Assembly: GCA_016184455.1 (NCBI GenBank)
Contig: JACPCS010000075.1
Location: 1 to 36,077 of the forward strand
Origin: Acidobacteriota bacterium
GTDB taxonomy: Bacteria > Acidobacteriota > Vicinamibacteria > Vicinamibacterales > UBA2999
Direction: 5' to 3'
Length of the DNA: 36,077 bases
Both the position numbers and the translations under genes were made by a program. This document shows positions 1-8,671 of this stretch, piece by piece (positions within the stretch are counted from its first letter, which is position 1; every line of letters begins with the position of its first letter). The notes below the pieces were generated by a model that saw nothing but the letters and a program-made list of their open reading frames with translations, had not been told where the DNA came from and did not search any database.

Positions 1-837
1 GCCCTGGCCCGCCTTCTCTCCGGTCATGCCGCGCTCGAGCATCTGCACGACAAACGGCGGCAGCGTCCACACCTCGCGCTCGCGCGGCAGCCGCGCGCGA
101 AAGTCGCGGACGACGTGCCCGAGGATGTCGATGCCGGCCAGATCGAGGGTGCGCAGCGTGGCGCTCTTCGGCCGACCCAGCGGCGGGCCCGTGATCGCGT
201 CGACTTCCGCGATCGTGTACTCGCCGGAGGCGACCTTCGGCAGGATGCGCATCATCCCGTACAGGCCGATGTGGTTGCCGATGAACCCCGGCGAGTCCTT
301 CGCCATGACGACGCCCTTGCCGAGCCGGTGGTCGGCAAAGTGGCTGACGGCGTTCACGACGTCGCGGCCGGTGTCGGATGTCGGGATGACTTCGAGCAGG
401 TGCAGGTAGCGCGGTGGGTTGAAGAAATGCGTGCCGAGCCAGTGCCGCCGGAAGTCGCCGCTGCGGCCCTCGGCCAGTGCGGCGATCGGAATGCCGGAGG
501 TGTTGGAGGTGACGATCGAGCCCGGCCGCCTGGCCGCGTCGACCTTCTCGAGAAGCGGCCGCTTCACCTCGATCTGCTCGACGACCGCTTCGACAATCCA
601 GTCGGCGCCTGCGATCTTCGACAGGTCGGTTTCGACGCTGCCGAGCGTGATGAGCTTCCACGTGTCCGCGGTGAAAAACGGATCCGGCTTCAGTCGGCGC
701 GCGCGCTCCAGGCCCTGTCTGGCGGCGTCGGCGGTGACGTCGAGGAGCAGCGCGGGAACGCCGGCGTTGGCGAAATGCGCGGCAATCTGGGCGCCCATCG
801 TGCCGGCGCCGAGCACCGCGACAGAGCGGATGACCAT
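1..837 (-). CDS. 3-hydroxyacyl-CoA dehydrogenase, C-terminus beyond window
   Basis: NAD-dependent oxidation of 3-hydroxyacyl-CoA to 3-ketoacyl-CoA in fatty acid beta-oxidation, cytoplasmic. The reading frame starts at ATG 837 and is open to the window edge (279 codons, no stop). The N-terminus has the Rossmann dinucleotide motif GAGTMG at residues 10-15, typical of the 3HCDH_N family. Further on are the substrate-domain signatures THFFNPP and SPGFIGN, and the last visible residues, GEKAGQG, match the family's first C-terminal domain. Start choice: the Rossmann strand begins directly after this ATG. It lies 10 bases after the ABC permease stop and is the last gene of the minus-strand run. Proteins of this type are often fused to an enoyl-CoA hydratase; whether that is so here cannot be seen. 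Confidence 0.9.
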   Translation of the reverse strand, partial: MVIRSVAVLGAGTMGAQIAAHFANAGVPALLLDVTADAARQGLERARRLKPDPFFTADTWKLITLGSVETDLSKIAGADWIVEAVVEQIEVKRPLLEKVDAARRPGSIVTSNTSGIPIAALAEGRSGDFRRHWLGTHFFNPPRYLHLLEVIPTSDTGRDVVNAVSHFADHRLGKGVVMAKDSPGFIGNHIGLYGMMRILPKVASGEYTIAEVDAITGPPLGRPKSATLRTLDLAGIDILGHVVRDFRARLPREREVWTLPPFVVQMLERGMTGEKAGQG

Positions 838-847
838 CAATCCGATG

Positions 848-1651
848 TTACTTCCAGCGCGTCAGAATCGACTCCCGTTGGAACAGGCGGATGCCCAGGA
901 GCATGAGGGCGGCATTGACGCCGACGAGCACGAGCGCCGCAGCCGCCATGACCGGTCCGGTGAGCTGGAACATGCCTGTGATCTGCAGGATGAAGGCGGC
1001 GGTCACCGGGAGCACGACGAGCGCGCCTATCTGCTGGGCGCTGCGCGCGTCGTTCACGCGCGAGGAGACGCAGACGGCCAGCTGGAGCGCGGCGAGGGCG
1101 GCGAGCGGTCCGAGCACGAACGTGACGGCGAGCGACCGCGGAAGGAGCAGCGCGCGCACGGCGCCGGGCTGCGCGAACATCATCACGCCGCCCGCATACA
1201 CCAGGAATGTCGCCGCCGTCAGGACGAGCGCCGGCACGAACGCGCCGCACACCTTGGCGACCAGGAGCTCGAACGTCGTCAATGGCGTCGCGAGGAGCGG
1301 CTCCAGCGTGCGCGCCTGCTTCTCGCCGACGATGCTGTACGCGGCAACCGACATCGCGCCGGCCACGGGGGTCAGGACGAGCAGCACGAGAAACTGCTGG
1401 AAGATCCACGCCTGGACGGCGGCTTCCGGATCGAGCCCTCGAAGGGCGGGGTGATCGCCGTACATCTCGAGCGCGATCTCGAGATCGCTCGACTCCGACA
1501 GACGCTCGCCGGTCGCTGCCGGCACGATGATCGCCACGATGAACGGCAGCAGCATGGAAAGTCCACCCGCGATCACCGCCGGGACGACGAGTGCCGGGTT
1601 CCGGCGCAGTTCCGACAGCTCCTTGCCGAGCAGCGCGAGCATGCGGCTCAT
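848..1651 (-). CDS. ABC-2 type transporter permease
   Basis: Membrane subunit of an ABC exporter, 267 residues. It begins with a short basic amphipathic stretch (LGKELSELRRNP) followed by a hydrophobic segment at about residues 18-45. A long extracytoplasmic loop follows, then about five further hydrophobic helices in the C-terminal half. This is the layout of the NatB/ABC-2 family, including the EKQARTLEPLLATPL cytoplasmic motif typical of these permeases. The ATG overlaps the stop of the ATPase gene by four bases (ATGA), so the two should be translated together and form one transporter. The substrate cannot be told from sequence; sodium, drug or lipid export are all known in the family. Confidence 0.85.
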   Translation of the reverse strand: MSRMLALLGKELSELRRNPALVVPAVIAGGLSMLLPFIVAIIVPAATGERLSESSDLEIALEMYGDHPALRGLDPEAAVQAWIFQQFLVLLVLTPVAGAMSVAAYSIVGEKQARTLEPLLATPLTTFELLVAKVCGAFVPALVLTAATFLVYAGGVMMFAQPGAVRALLLPRSLAVTFVLGPLAALAALQLAVCVSSRVNDARSAQQIGALVVLPVTAAFILQITGMFQLTGPVMAAAALVLVGVNAALMLLGIRLFQRESILTRWK

Positions 1652-2559
1652 GGCCGACGCTCCATGAGGCGCAAGTACACATCCTCGAGCCGCGCCTGCT
1701 CGCGTATGACGGACACGATCTCGGCCCCTGACTCCACCAGCCGCCGGACGATCGTCGGCGTCGCGCCTTCCTCATCGTCAACGGCGATCGAGAGCATCCG
1801 GTCCTGCGCCTGGATATCCGCGAAGCCCGCGCGCGCGAGGACGTCGGCGAACGCCGCTGCGGGCTGCCGCAGGCTCACGCGCACGCGTGCGCCGAAGAGC
1901 CGGGCATGGAGCGCCGCCGGCGTGTCGAGCGCCAGAAAGCGGGCGCGCATCACGCCGACGCGGTCGGCGATCCGCTCCACCTCGTCGAGATTGTGGCTGG
2001 AGATCACGATCGTCCGCCGCTCGCTGCGCAGCCGCCGCACCAGCTCGCGCACGTCCCGCGCGCTCTCCGGATCGAGCCCGGCGGTCGGTTCGTCGAGCAG
2101 GACGATGTCGGGCCGGTGCAGCAGCGTGCGTGCGAGCGCGACGCGCTGCTTCAGCCCTTTCGACAGCTCCACGGCGGCATCGCGGCCGCGATCGCGCAGG
2201 CCGAACGCCTCGAGCGCTTCGTCCACCGCGGCCGCCGCGTCGGACAACCGGTACAGCCGCGCATACACGAGCAGGTTCTGTCGAACCGTCAGACGCTCCC
2301 ACAGTCCCGGCGTCTCGGTGAGAAGCCCGATCCGGCCGCGCAGCCGCGGCGCGGCGTGCCGCGAGAGCACCTGGCCGCCGACGCGAATGAATCCGGATGT
2401 CGGCTCGATGAGTCCCGCCAGCATGCGAAGCGTCGTGGTCTTCCCGGCGCCGTTCGGTCCGAGCAGCGCGAAGATCTCGCCGGCCTCGAGCGCGAACGAG
2501 AGATCATCCACAGCGACGCGATCACCGAAGCGGCGGGTGAGGTGAGTAGCTGAAAGCAA
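1648..2559 (-). CDS. ABC transporter ATP-binding protein
   Basis: ATPase subunit of the exporter, 303 residues. Visible motifs: Walker A GPNGAGKTT at 34-42, signature LSKGLKQR at 132-139, Walker B VLLDEP at 153-158, D-loop GLDP, and switch histidine in SSHN near 189. The C-terminal 80 or so residues form the extra domain usual in NatA/CcmA-like exporter ATPases. The start appears to be TTG at 2559, directly after the TAA of the beta-propeller gene with no space. No other start codon would keep the first strand (LSATHLTRRFGD) of the nucleotide-binding domain. No clear Shine-Dalgarno sequence is visible, which fits coupling to the upstream gene. Confidence 0.9.
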   Translation of the reverse strand: MLSATHLTRRFGDRVAVDDLSFALEAGEIFALLGPNGAGKTTTLRMLAGLIEPTSGFIRVGGQVLSRHAAPRLRGRIGLLTETPGLWERLTVRQNLLVYARLYRLSDAAAAVDEALEAFGLRDRGRDAAVELSKGLKQRVALARTLLHRPDIVLLDEPTAGLDPESARDVRELVRRLRSERRTIVISSHNLDEVERIADRVGVMRARFLALDTPAALHARLFGARVRVSLRQPAAAFADVLARAGFADIQAQDRMLSIAVDDEEGATPTIVRRLVESGAEIVSVIREQARLEDVYLRLMERRP

Positions 2560-3603
2560 TTATGGTTTGAACTCGTAACACCCCGGCGTCACGAGCAGCC
2601 GGCCGTCCTTCGTAAAGAACAGGCTGGTGGGACTGATGATGCCCGCCGCGCTGAACTGCACGCTGCGGACCTTGTCGCCCTGCCCGTCGTAGACGTACGT
2701 AGACGGCTCCATGAGCGAGATCCAGAGCTGTCCGCGCGGATCGACGGCGGCTGCACGGATCGCGGGGGTGACCAGCGGCAGCTCGCGATCCTCGACGCGG
2801 CGCGTCGGCCAGCGATCGGGCAGCGCCGCGAGATACCGATCGATCTCGGGCCCTTCGATGTGGCGCTCGAACAGCAGCCGGCCGGCAGCATCGTACTTCT
2901 GGAACATCGGGCGGCCGGCGAGGAAGACGTACACATAGCCGCCGGTCGGATCGAAGAGCGGCAGGCCGACGTTGAGCGCCAGGTGCAGCTCGGGGTCGTC
3001 CTCATGGCCGGTGGCGCGCAGCCGTCCGATGCTGCGCCGCGCCCGGCCTCCCGTCGAGTATTCCGTGATCAGTGCGCCGCTCTCGGGATGGCTGATGAGC
3101 AGACTGTCCGCGCCGTACTGGATCGACGCGATCCCGTTCAGTACGAGCGTCCCGAACGCGATCGCCGCGGTCCGCTCCCGCACCGGGAGCGTGAAGCCGC
3201 CACGCCGCGCGCCGGTGTCGCCGAAGATCTGCACGCGCTCGCCGCTTCGAGGCGCATCGGCGACAACGAAGGGACCGGCGGGAGAGGTGTCGAACCCGCG
3301 CGGCTGGATGATGCGCCCGGCCTCGGGCCCGATCTCGACGACCTTGAGGGCGTTCGTTCTGGCGGCGTCGACGGAGTAGACCGTGTGGCCGCGGCGATCG
3401 AACACGTAGTAGCCGCCGCCGGGCGCCTGCTGAAAGCTCAGCGGCTCCTCGAACAGCCCGACGATGTGCGGAGGGAGGCCGCCGACCGAGCGCAGCACTT
3501 CGGACGTGAGCGCGGCCGGGCGTGCGCCGGGCGCCATCAGCGCCAGGACCGTCACCGCCAACGCGGCACGCCTGGGCGCCGAAGCCTCGGCGAAGGCGGC
3601 CAT
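2560..3603 (-). CDS. Exported beta-propeller (NHL-like) protein
   Basis: Product of unknown role, 347 residues. ATG 3603 gives a basic N-terminus followed by a hydrophobic stretch (RRAALAVTVLALM) and a GARPAA region, a plausible Sec signal peptide. The rest consists of repeated beta-strand blocks such as GGYYVFDRRGHTVYSVD, PFVVADAPRSGERVQIF and PRGQLWISLMEPSTYVYD, the pattern of six-bladed NHL/SMP-30-like propellers. The frame stays open far upstream, but that part is antisense-free overlap with the E1 gene and has no propeller sequence. The first nine codons lie in a REP-like palindrome. The start is five bases after the E1 stop. A lipoprotein or periplasmic binding role is possible but not shown. 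Confidence 0.75.
   Translation of the reverse strand: MAAFAEASAPRRAALAVTVLALMAPGARPAALTSEVLRSVGGLPPHIVGLFEEPLSFQQAPGGGYYVFDRRGHTVYSVDAARTNALKVVEIGPEAGRIIQPRGFDTSPAGPFVVADAPRSGERVQIFGDTGARRGGFTLPVRERTAAIAFGTLVLNGIASIQYGADSLLISHPESGALITEYSTGGRARRSIGRLRATGHEDDPELHLALNVGLPLFDPTGGYVYVFLAGRPMFQKYDAAGRLLFERHIEGPEIDRYLAALPDRWPTRRVEDRELPLVTPAIRAAAVDPRGQLWISLMEPSTYVYDGQGDKVRSVQFSAAGIISPTSLFFTKDGRLLVTPGCYEFKP
3577..3599. repeat. REP-like palindrome in a coding N-terminus
   Basis: The plus strand reads CGCC GAA GCC TC GGC GAA GGCG, so GCC/GGC arms alternate with GAA triplets. This is the same design as the longer palindromes at 28779 and 30051. It encodes residues 2-9 of the beta-propeller protein (AAFAEASA). 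Membership of one repeat family is an inference from the shared arm and GAA pattern. Confidence 0.6.
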
Positions 3604-3608
3604 AGCTT

Positions 3609-5753
3609 CTAGTAGGCGGCGGTCTTTCGGATAGCCTCGAGGATGTCGTCGGCGCCGGGGAGGATCGTTTCTTCGAGCACCGGCGCGTAGGCGACCGGGC
3701 AGTCGAGCGACGCCACGCGCTGAATCGGCGCGTCGAGGTACTCGAACAGCTCCTGGGAGATTCGCGCGGCGATCTCGGCGCCGAATCCGCACGTGAGCTG
3801 ATCCTCGTGCGCGACGATCACGCGGTTCGTCTTTTCCGTGTAGGCCGCGATCGTCTCCCAGTCGTACGGAATGATCGTGCGCAGATCGATCACGGCGACG
3901 TCGATGCCCGCGCGTTCGGCCTGGTGCGCCGCCAGCAGCGATCGGTGGACGAGCGCGCCCCACGTGAAGATGACCACGTCGCTGCCTTCGCGGGCGACCG
4001 CCGCCCTGCCGAACGGGATCATGTAGTCGGGCCCGGGAGAGGGCGCCTTGTTGTACGGCTGCCGGTAGAGGTGCTTGTGCTCCAGGAAGAGCACCGGGTC
4101 GTCGCAGCGGATCGCCGTCCGCAGGAGCCCCGCCGCATCCTGCGCGGTCGACGGGAACGCGATCCGGATGCCGGGCGAGTGCGCGAAGAGCGCGACGCCG
4201 GACTGGCTGTGATACGGCGCGCCGCCGCGCAGGTAGCCGCCGATCGGCACGCGGACGACGAGCGGACACGACCAGTGATTGCTCGACCGGTACCGCATCA
4301 TGCTCACCTCGTCGCGGAGCTGCATGAACGCGGGCCAGATGTAGTCGAAGAACTGGATCTCGACGACCGGCTTCAGGCGGCGCAGCGCCATGCCGGCCGC
4401 GCGGCCGATGATGTTCGCCTCGGCGAGCGGCGAGTTGAACACCCGATCGCTGCCGTAGAGCCGCTGCAGCCCGTGCGTCACCTTGAAGACGCCGCCCTTG
4501 CCCGCCACGCTGGCGAGCACTTCCTCACGCGTCGCGTCGGCCACGTCCTCGCCGAAGACGACGATCCGCGGATCCCGCGCCATCTCGTCGCGCAGGGTCG
4601 CGTTGATGGCGCCGACCATCGTCTCGGGACCGCCCACAGGCTGCGGCTCGGTGGCAAACGCGTCGGAGGTGGGGTCGACGTCCGGCGAGAAGACGTACAG
4701 CGCCGCCTCTTCCGGTTCCGGCTTCGGCGCCGCGAGCGCCTGTTCGGCGGCCGCATTCACCTCGCGCTCGACCGCGGCGAGGATGTCGGCCAGATCCTCG
4801 TCGGTGGCGAGTCCTTCCGACTTGAGCAGGTGGCGCATCCGGAACAGCGGATCGCGCCGCGCTTCGGCTTCGCGTTCCGCCGCCGTCTTGTACAGCTTCT
4901 CGTCGTCGGACAGCGAGTGCGAGTACGGCCGGATGACCGTCGCGTGCACGAGCGCCGGCCCCTGGCGGCTGCGGACGTGCGCCACCGCATTGCCGAGCGT
5001 CCTGTAGCTGGCGAGATAGTCGGTGCCGTCGCAGCGGTAGGTCCGCAGGCCGGGGAAGTGCTCGACGAGTCGTGAGATGTCGCCGCCGGGCGTCTGCGCT
5101 TCGACCGGAACGGAGATCGCGTAGCCGTTGTCCTCGATGAGATAGAGGATCGGCAGCTTGCGCGTGCACGCGGTGTTGAGCGACTCCCAGAACTCGCCCT
5201 CGCTCGTTGCGCCGTCGCCGAGCGACACGTAGGTGACCTCGTCCGGGTAGTAGCGCGACTCGCGGTCGGGGATCTGTGTGACCCGCTGGTAGATGAGCGA
5301 CGCCTCCGCGCAGCCGACCGCGTGCAGGCACTGCGTCGTCGTGGCGCTGCTCTGTGACGGAATGTTGAGGCGCGTGTGCCCCCAGTGCGACGGCATCTGG
5401 CGTCCGCCGGAGTTCGGGTCGTCCTTGGCGCCGACCGACGCCAGGAACATCTCGAGCGGCGTCATGCCGAGCGTGAGGCAGAGCGCGCGATCGCGGTAGT
5501 ACGGGAAGAACCAGTCGTAGCCCGCGCGGAGGTGGTTGCCGGCCGCCACGAGCACCGCCTCGTGGCCGGCGCCGCTGATCTGGAAGAACGCCTGGCTCTG
5601 GTTCTTGAGCTGAATCTCCTTGTCGTCGATCTTCCGCGACAGGAGCATCGTCCGATACGCCGTCAGCAGCTCGTCCCTGGTCAGTTCCTCGGGCGCGCCT
5701 GCCCGAATCCCCTTGGTGGCGGCGCGCGCGTCCGCCAGGGTCGACGCCTTCAT
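3609..5753 (-). CDS. 2-oxoacid dehydrogenase E1, fused alpha and beta subunits
   Basis: Thiamine-diphosphate-dependent decarboxylating component of a branched-chain 2-oxoacid or related dehydrogenase complex, cytoplasmic. Residues about 25-345 are the alpha part, with the TPP/Mg motif GDGATSEG at 179-186 ending in DNG at 208-210, and the HSLSDDE loop near 279. Residues about 376-714 are the beta part, with FGEDV at 400-404, SPLAE, and FEQ-like EIQFFDY. The linker around 340-375 is rich in Pro, Glu and Ala. Separate E1 subunits are about 330-400 and 325-350 residues, so this is a full fusion. ATG 5753 is preferred; TTG 5762 in frame would add MPR. No E2 or E3 gene is in the window. Branched-chain specificity is likely but unproven. 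Confidence 0.9.
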   Translation of the reverse strand: MKASTLADARAATKGIRAGAPEELTRDELLTAYRTMLLSRKIDDKEIQLKNQSQAFFQISGAGHEAVLVAAGNHLRAGYDWFFPYYRDRALCLTLGMTPLEMFLASVGAKDDPNSGGRQMPSHWGHTRLNIPSQSSATTTQCLHAVGCAEASLIYQRVTQIPDRESRYYPDEVTYVSLGDGATSEGEFWESLNTACTRKLPILYLIEDNGYAISVPVEAQTPGGDISRLVEHFPGLRTYRCDGTDYLASYRTLGNAVAHVRSRQGPALVHATVIRPYSHSLSDDEKLYKTAAEREAEARRDPLFRMRHLLKSEGLATDEDLADILAAVEREVNAAAEQALAAPKPEPEEAALYVFSPDVDPTSDAFATEPQPVGGPETMVGAINATLRDEMARDPRIVVFGEDVADATREEVLASVAGKGGVFKVTHGLQRLYGSDRVFNSPLAEANIIGRAAGMALRRLKPVVEIQFFDYIWPAFMQLRDEVSMMRYRSSNHWSCPLVVRVPIGGYLRGGAPYHSQSGVALFAHSPGIRIAFPSTAQDAAGLLRTAIRCDDPVLFLEHKHLYRQPYNKAPSPGPDYMIPFGRAAVAREGSDVVIFTWGALVHRSLLAAHQAERAGIDVAVIDLRTIIPYDWETIAAYTEKTNRVIVAHEDQLTCGFGAEIAARISQELFEYLDAPIQRVASLDCPVAYAPVLEETILPGADDILEAIRKTAAY

Positions 5754-5785
5754 ACGAGGCAAATTATGGCACTATCGGGAGCGTC
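5754..5785. promoter_or_regulatory. Divergent promoter spacer between E1 and cupin
   Basis: Only 32 bases separate the two divergent start codons. On the minus strand there is a CATAAT hexamer (5763-5768), 9 bases before the E1 ATG. On the plus strand there is CACTAT (5770-5775) and a GGGAG ribosome-binding site (5777-5781), 4 bases before the cupin ATG. No convincing -35 boxes are seen. The two -10-like boxes nearly overlap, so the promoters would interfere if both are real. Confidence 0.35.
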
Positions 5786-6127
5786 ATGACCACCGCCCGC
5801 GTGCACCGCTGGGATGAGATCGCGCTCGACAAGATCACGGAGATGGTGTCGCAGAAGATTGTGGCCGGCGAGCGCGAGATGCTGGCGCAGATCTACCTGA
5901 AGCGCGGCGCGCTCGTGCCGATGCACGCGCACGAGAGCGAGCAGATGACCTACATCCTGCAGGGTGCGCTCAAGTTCCTCGTCGGCGGCGAAGAGATCAC
6001 CGTGCGTGAGGGAGAGGTGCTGCACATCCCGTCGTGGACGCCGCACCAGGCCGAAGCGCTCGAAGATACCTTCGAGCTCGACGTGTTCAGCCCCGTGCGT
6101 CAGGACTGGCTCGCGGGCAGCTCCTAG
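5786..6127 (+). CDS. Small single-domain cupin protein
   Basis: A 113-residue cupin_2 family protein of unknown substrate. Both cupin motifs are present. Motif 1 is VPMHAHESEQMTYILQG, with two His, a Glu and a Gln in metal-ligand positions. Motif 2 is VLHIPSWTPHQAEA, with the fourth ligand His. The core is only one barrel with no extra domain, as in small metal-dependent isomerases, dioxygenases or sugar-binding cupins. The gene has a GGGAG ribosome-binding site 4 bases before the ATG and is followed without a gap by the DoxX gene (TAG then ATG), so the two are cotranscribed. The function remains open. Confidence 0.85.
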   Translation: MTTARVHRWDEIALDKITEMVSQKIVAGEREMLAQIYLKRGALVPMHAHESEQMTYILQGALKFLVGGEEITVREGEVLHIPSWTPHQAEALEDTFELDVFSPVRQDWLAGSS

Positions 6128-6673
<546 letters not shown>

Positions 6674-7417
6674 TCAGTGCACGCGGCGATCGACGTCGTC
6701 CGCGCGGCCGCCTGAATAGACGTCGAACTTCCGGCGCATCCGATTGATGCGCCACTTCAGATAGCGGTACTTGATCTCCGACAAGAGGTGGATGCGGCCG
6801 CCCTTCAGGTAGAGGTAGGCCGCGACGAGGCCGCCCAGGTGCGTCGTGTGCGCGATGCCGCCGCCCGGCCCGCCCATCGAGGCCAGCAGCGAGATCGCCC
6901 CGAGGATCATCACGAAGTACTTCGCCGGGATTGGAAAGACGAAGTACATGTAGATGGGCCGGTGCGGGAAGTACAGCGCGTAGGCGAGCAGCACGCCGTA
7001 CACCGCACCCGAGGCGCCGATCGTCAGCGCGTAGTAGACCTCGTTGCCGAGCCCCGGCACGAACGAGACGGCAAGGGTCGTCAGCGCGGCGCCGACACCG
7101 GCGACGAAATAGAACTTGAGGAAGTACCGGCTGCCCCACATCCGCTCCAGCTCGACGCCGAACATCCAGAGCGCGAGCATGTTGAAGAGGATGTGGAAGA
7201 TCCCGCCGTGCAGGAACATGTAGGTGAGCGGCTGCCAGAGGTACAGCTGCCCGATCACATCGGCGGGGCGCAGGCCCAGGAAGCGGGTAACGGCCGGGAC
7301 GACGAGCGCCACGAGAAATGCCGCCACGTTGGCGGCAATCAGCGCCTTGATCGCCGGCGTGACCGGCCCCGGCCCGAAGGAGTAGGCGAACGTCGACGTG
7401 GCGGGATAGCGCGCCAT
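6674..7417 (-). CDS. Rhomboid-family intramembrane serine protease
   Basis: Cleaves transmembrane helices of membrane proteins inside the bilayer. The protein has 247 residues and six predicted helices. The catalytic motif GASGAVYG holds Ser136, and the partner His193 is in HTTHLGGL on the last helix. The N-terminal rhomboid signatures WQPLTYMFLHGGIFHILFNM and ELERMWGSRYF are also present, so the active site looks complete. A basic cytoplasmic tail of about 40 residues follows. The ATG at 7417 is 27 bases after the MFS stop; the gene is the last of the long minus-strand run. Targets are unknown. The TGA stop is followed at once by a tandem array. Confidence 0.92.
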   Translation of the reverse strand: MARYPATSTFAYSFGPGPVTPAIKALIAANVAAFLVALVVPAVTRFLGLRPADVIGQLYLWQPLTYMFLHGGIFHILFNMLALWMFGVELERMWGSRYFLKFYFVAGVGAALTTLAVSFVPGLGNEVYYALTIGASGAVYGVLLAYALYFPHRPIYMYFVFPIPAKYFVMILGAISLLASMGGPGGGIAHTTHLGGLVAAYLYLKGGRIHLLSEIKYRYLKWRINRMRRKFDVYSGGRADDVDRRVH

Positions 7418-7444
7418 CAGTATCCAGTCTGGTCCAACCCCAGC

Positions 7445-8671
7445 CTATCGAGCAACATCTGTACCCGTGCTCTCGGCCGTTCCCACGTCGACCGCCTGGG
7501 CCGGCGTGTGCCCGAGTTTACCGCGCGGCAGCGGCAGCGTGCACAACGCGGCGATGAGCGGCGTGAATGCCATGACGCCCAGCGCGCGTTCGATTCCGAT
7601 GCGATCGGCCAGCATGCCGACGAACGGCACGCTGAGCCCGCCCATGCCCCACCCGAAGCCCATCATCAGCGACGACACGGTGGCCGCGCTGATCGGGGCG
7701 ATCATCTGGCCAAACGTGACGTTCACCGGCAGCGTCGACTGCAGCAGGAAGCCGCCGACCGAGACGAGCGCGACGAAGACCCAGCCCGTCTGCGTCGGTC
7801 CAATCGCCAGGAATGGGACGGCGCTCACGAGCGACCACAGGATGACGTTGCGCGGCCCGAGGCGGTCGGCGACGGGCCCTCCCAGAAATCCACCGACGCT
7901 GCTGGCCACGAGATAGATTGCCATGGCGGTGCCCGCTTCCGAAACCGACATGCCGCGCCGCGTCAGCATAACCGGGATGAACGTGGCGAAGCTGAGCGAT
8001 GCGAGCGTGCGCAGCACGACGACGAGGTAGAGCAGCGTCAGCGGCTTCCGATAGGGCCGGAGCGCTCCGAAGCCGCCCGACTCGCCGTGGGCGGCGGCGA
8101 GCGCGATCGGCGGCACGCGCGGCAGCAGCACCGCCAGCAGACCGAGCGCCGGCAGCATGAGCACCGGCGTCCAGTGCAGGCCGAAGCGCTCGGCAAAGGG
8201 GGCGAAAAGTACCGGGCCGAGGGCGAACCCGAGCGCGCCGCCGGTGAGGTGGAACGACATCGCCGACGCCTTCCGCGCGCCGCTCACGCGGTGGACGAGC
8301 GCGGCGGCGGGCGGATGAAACGCGGCACCGCCCAGCCCGCCGCCGACCAGGATCACCGCGAGCACCAGCGCCGACGGCGCGAGGCCGATCAACGCGAGCC
8401 CGATGACCGTGATGATCGGTCCGGTCACCACCAGCGCGCGCGGCCGCCACCGGTCGGCGATATGGCCGAAGCCGAGCTGCGCCACCGAGTTGGCGAGCTG
8501 AAAGCACATCTGCAGCGTCCCGGCGGCCGCCAGCGAGAGATGCAGGTGCGGAATGAGCAGCGGCAGCAGCGGCGCGTAGATGTTGCCGAAGCCGTCCACG
8601 ATGAAGTGCGTGGAGGCGAGGAGCCGCACGGTCGGATGCAGCCCGAACGAAAAGGGGCCACGGCTCGTCAT
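7445..8671 (-). CDS. MFS transporter, fosmidomycin-resistance (Fsr)-like
   Basis: A 408-residue, twelve-helix major facilitator carrier. The N-terminal half (STHFIVDGFGNIYAPLLPLL, then QLGFGHIADRWRPR as the loop 2-3 motif, then GGAAFHPPAAALVHR) closely follows the Fsr subfamily, whose E. coli member exports fosmidomycin. Substrate here is unknown and Fsr-like is a family-level call. The start is ATG 8671, which overlaps the murJ stop by four bases (ATGA). The open frame upstream of it is antisense-free overlap with murJ and shows no helix pattern. Confidence 0.85.
   Translation of the reverse strand: MTSRGPFSFGLHPTVRLLASTHFIVDGFGNIYAPLLPLLIPHLHLSLAAAGTLQMCFQLANSVAQLGFGHIADRWRPRALVVTGPIITVIGLALIGLAPSALVLAVILVGGGLGGAAFHPPAAALVHRVSGARKASAMSFHLTGGALGFALGPVLFAPFAERFGLHWTPVLMLPALGLLAVLLPRVPPIALAAAHGESGGFGALRPYRKPLTLLYLVVVLRTLASLSFATFIPVMLTRRGMSVSEAGTAMAIYLVASSVGGFLGGPVADRLGPRNVILWSLVSAVPFLAIGPTQTGWVFVALVSVGGFLLQSTLPVNVTFGQMIAPISAATVSSLMMGFGWGMGGLSVPFVGMLADRIGIERALGVMAFTPLIAALCTLPLPRGKLGHTPAQAVDVGTAESTGTDVAR

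Noticed and set aside
419..2545. Plus-strand 708-codon open frame
   Set aside because: It lies opposite the 3-hydroxyacyl-CoA dehydrogenase and ABC genes, is Arg/Ser-rich and has no domain; a GC-rich antisense shadow.
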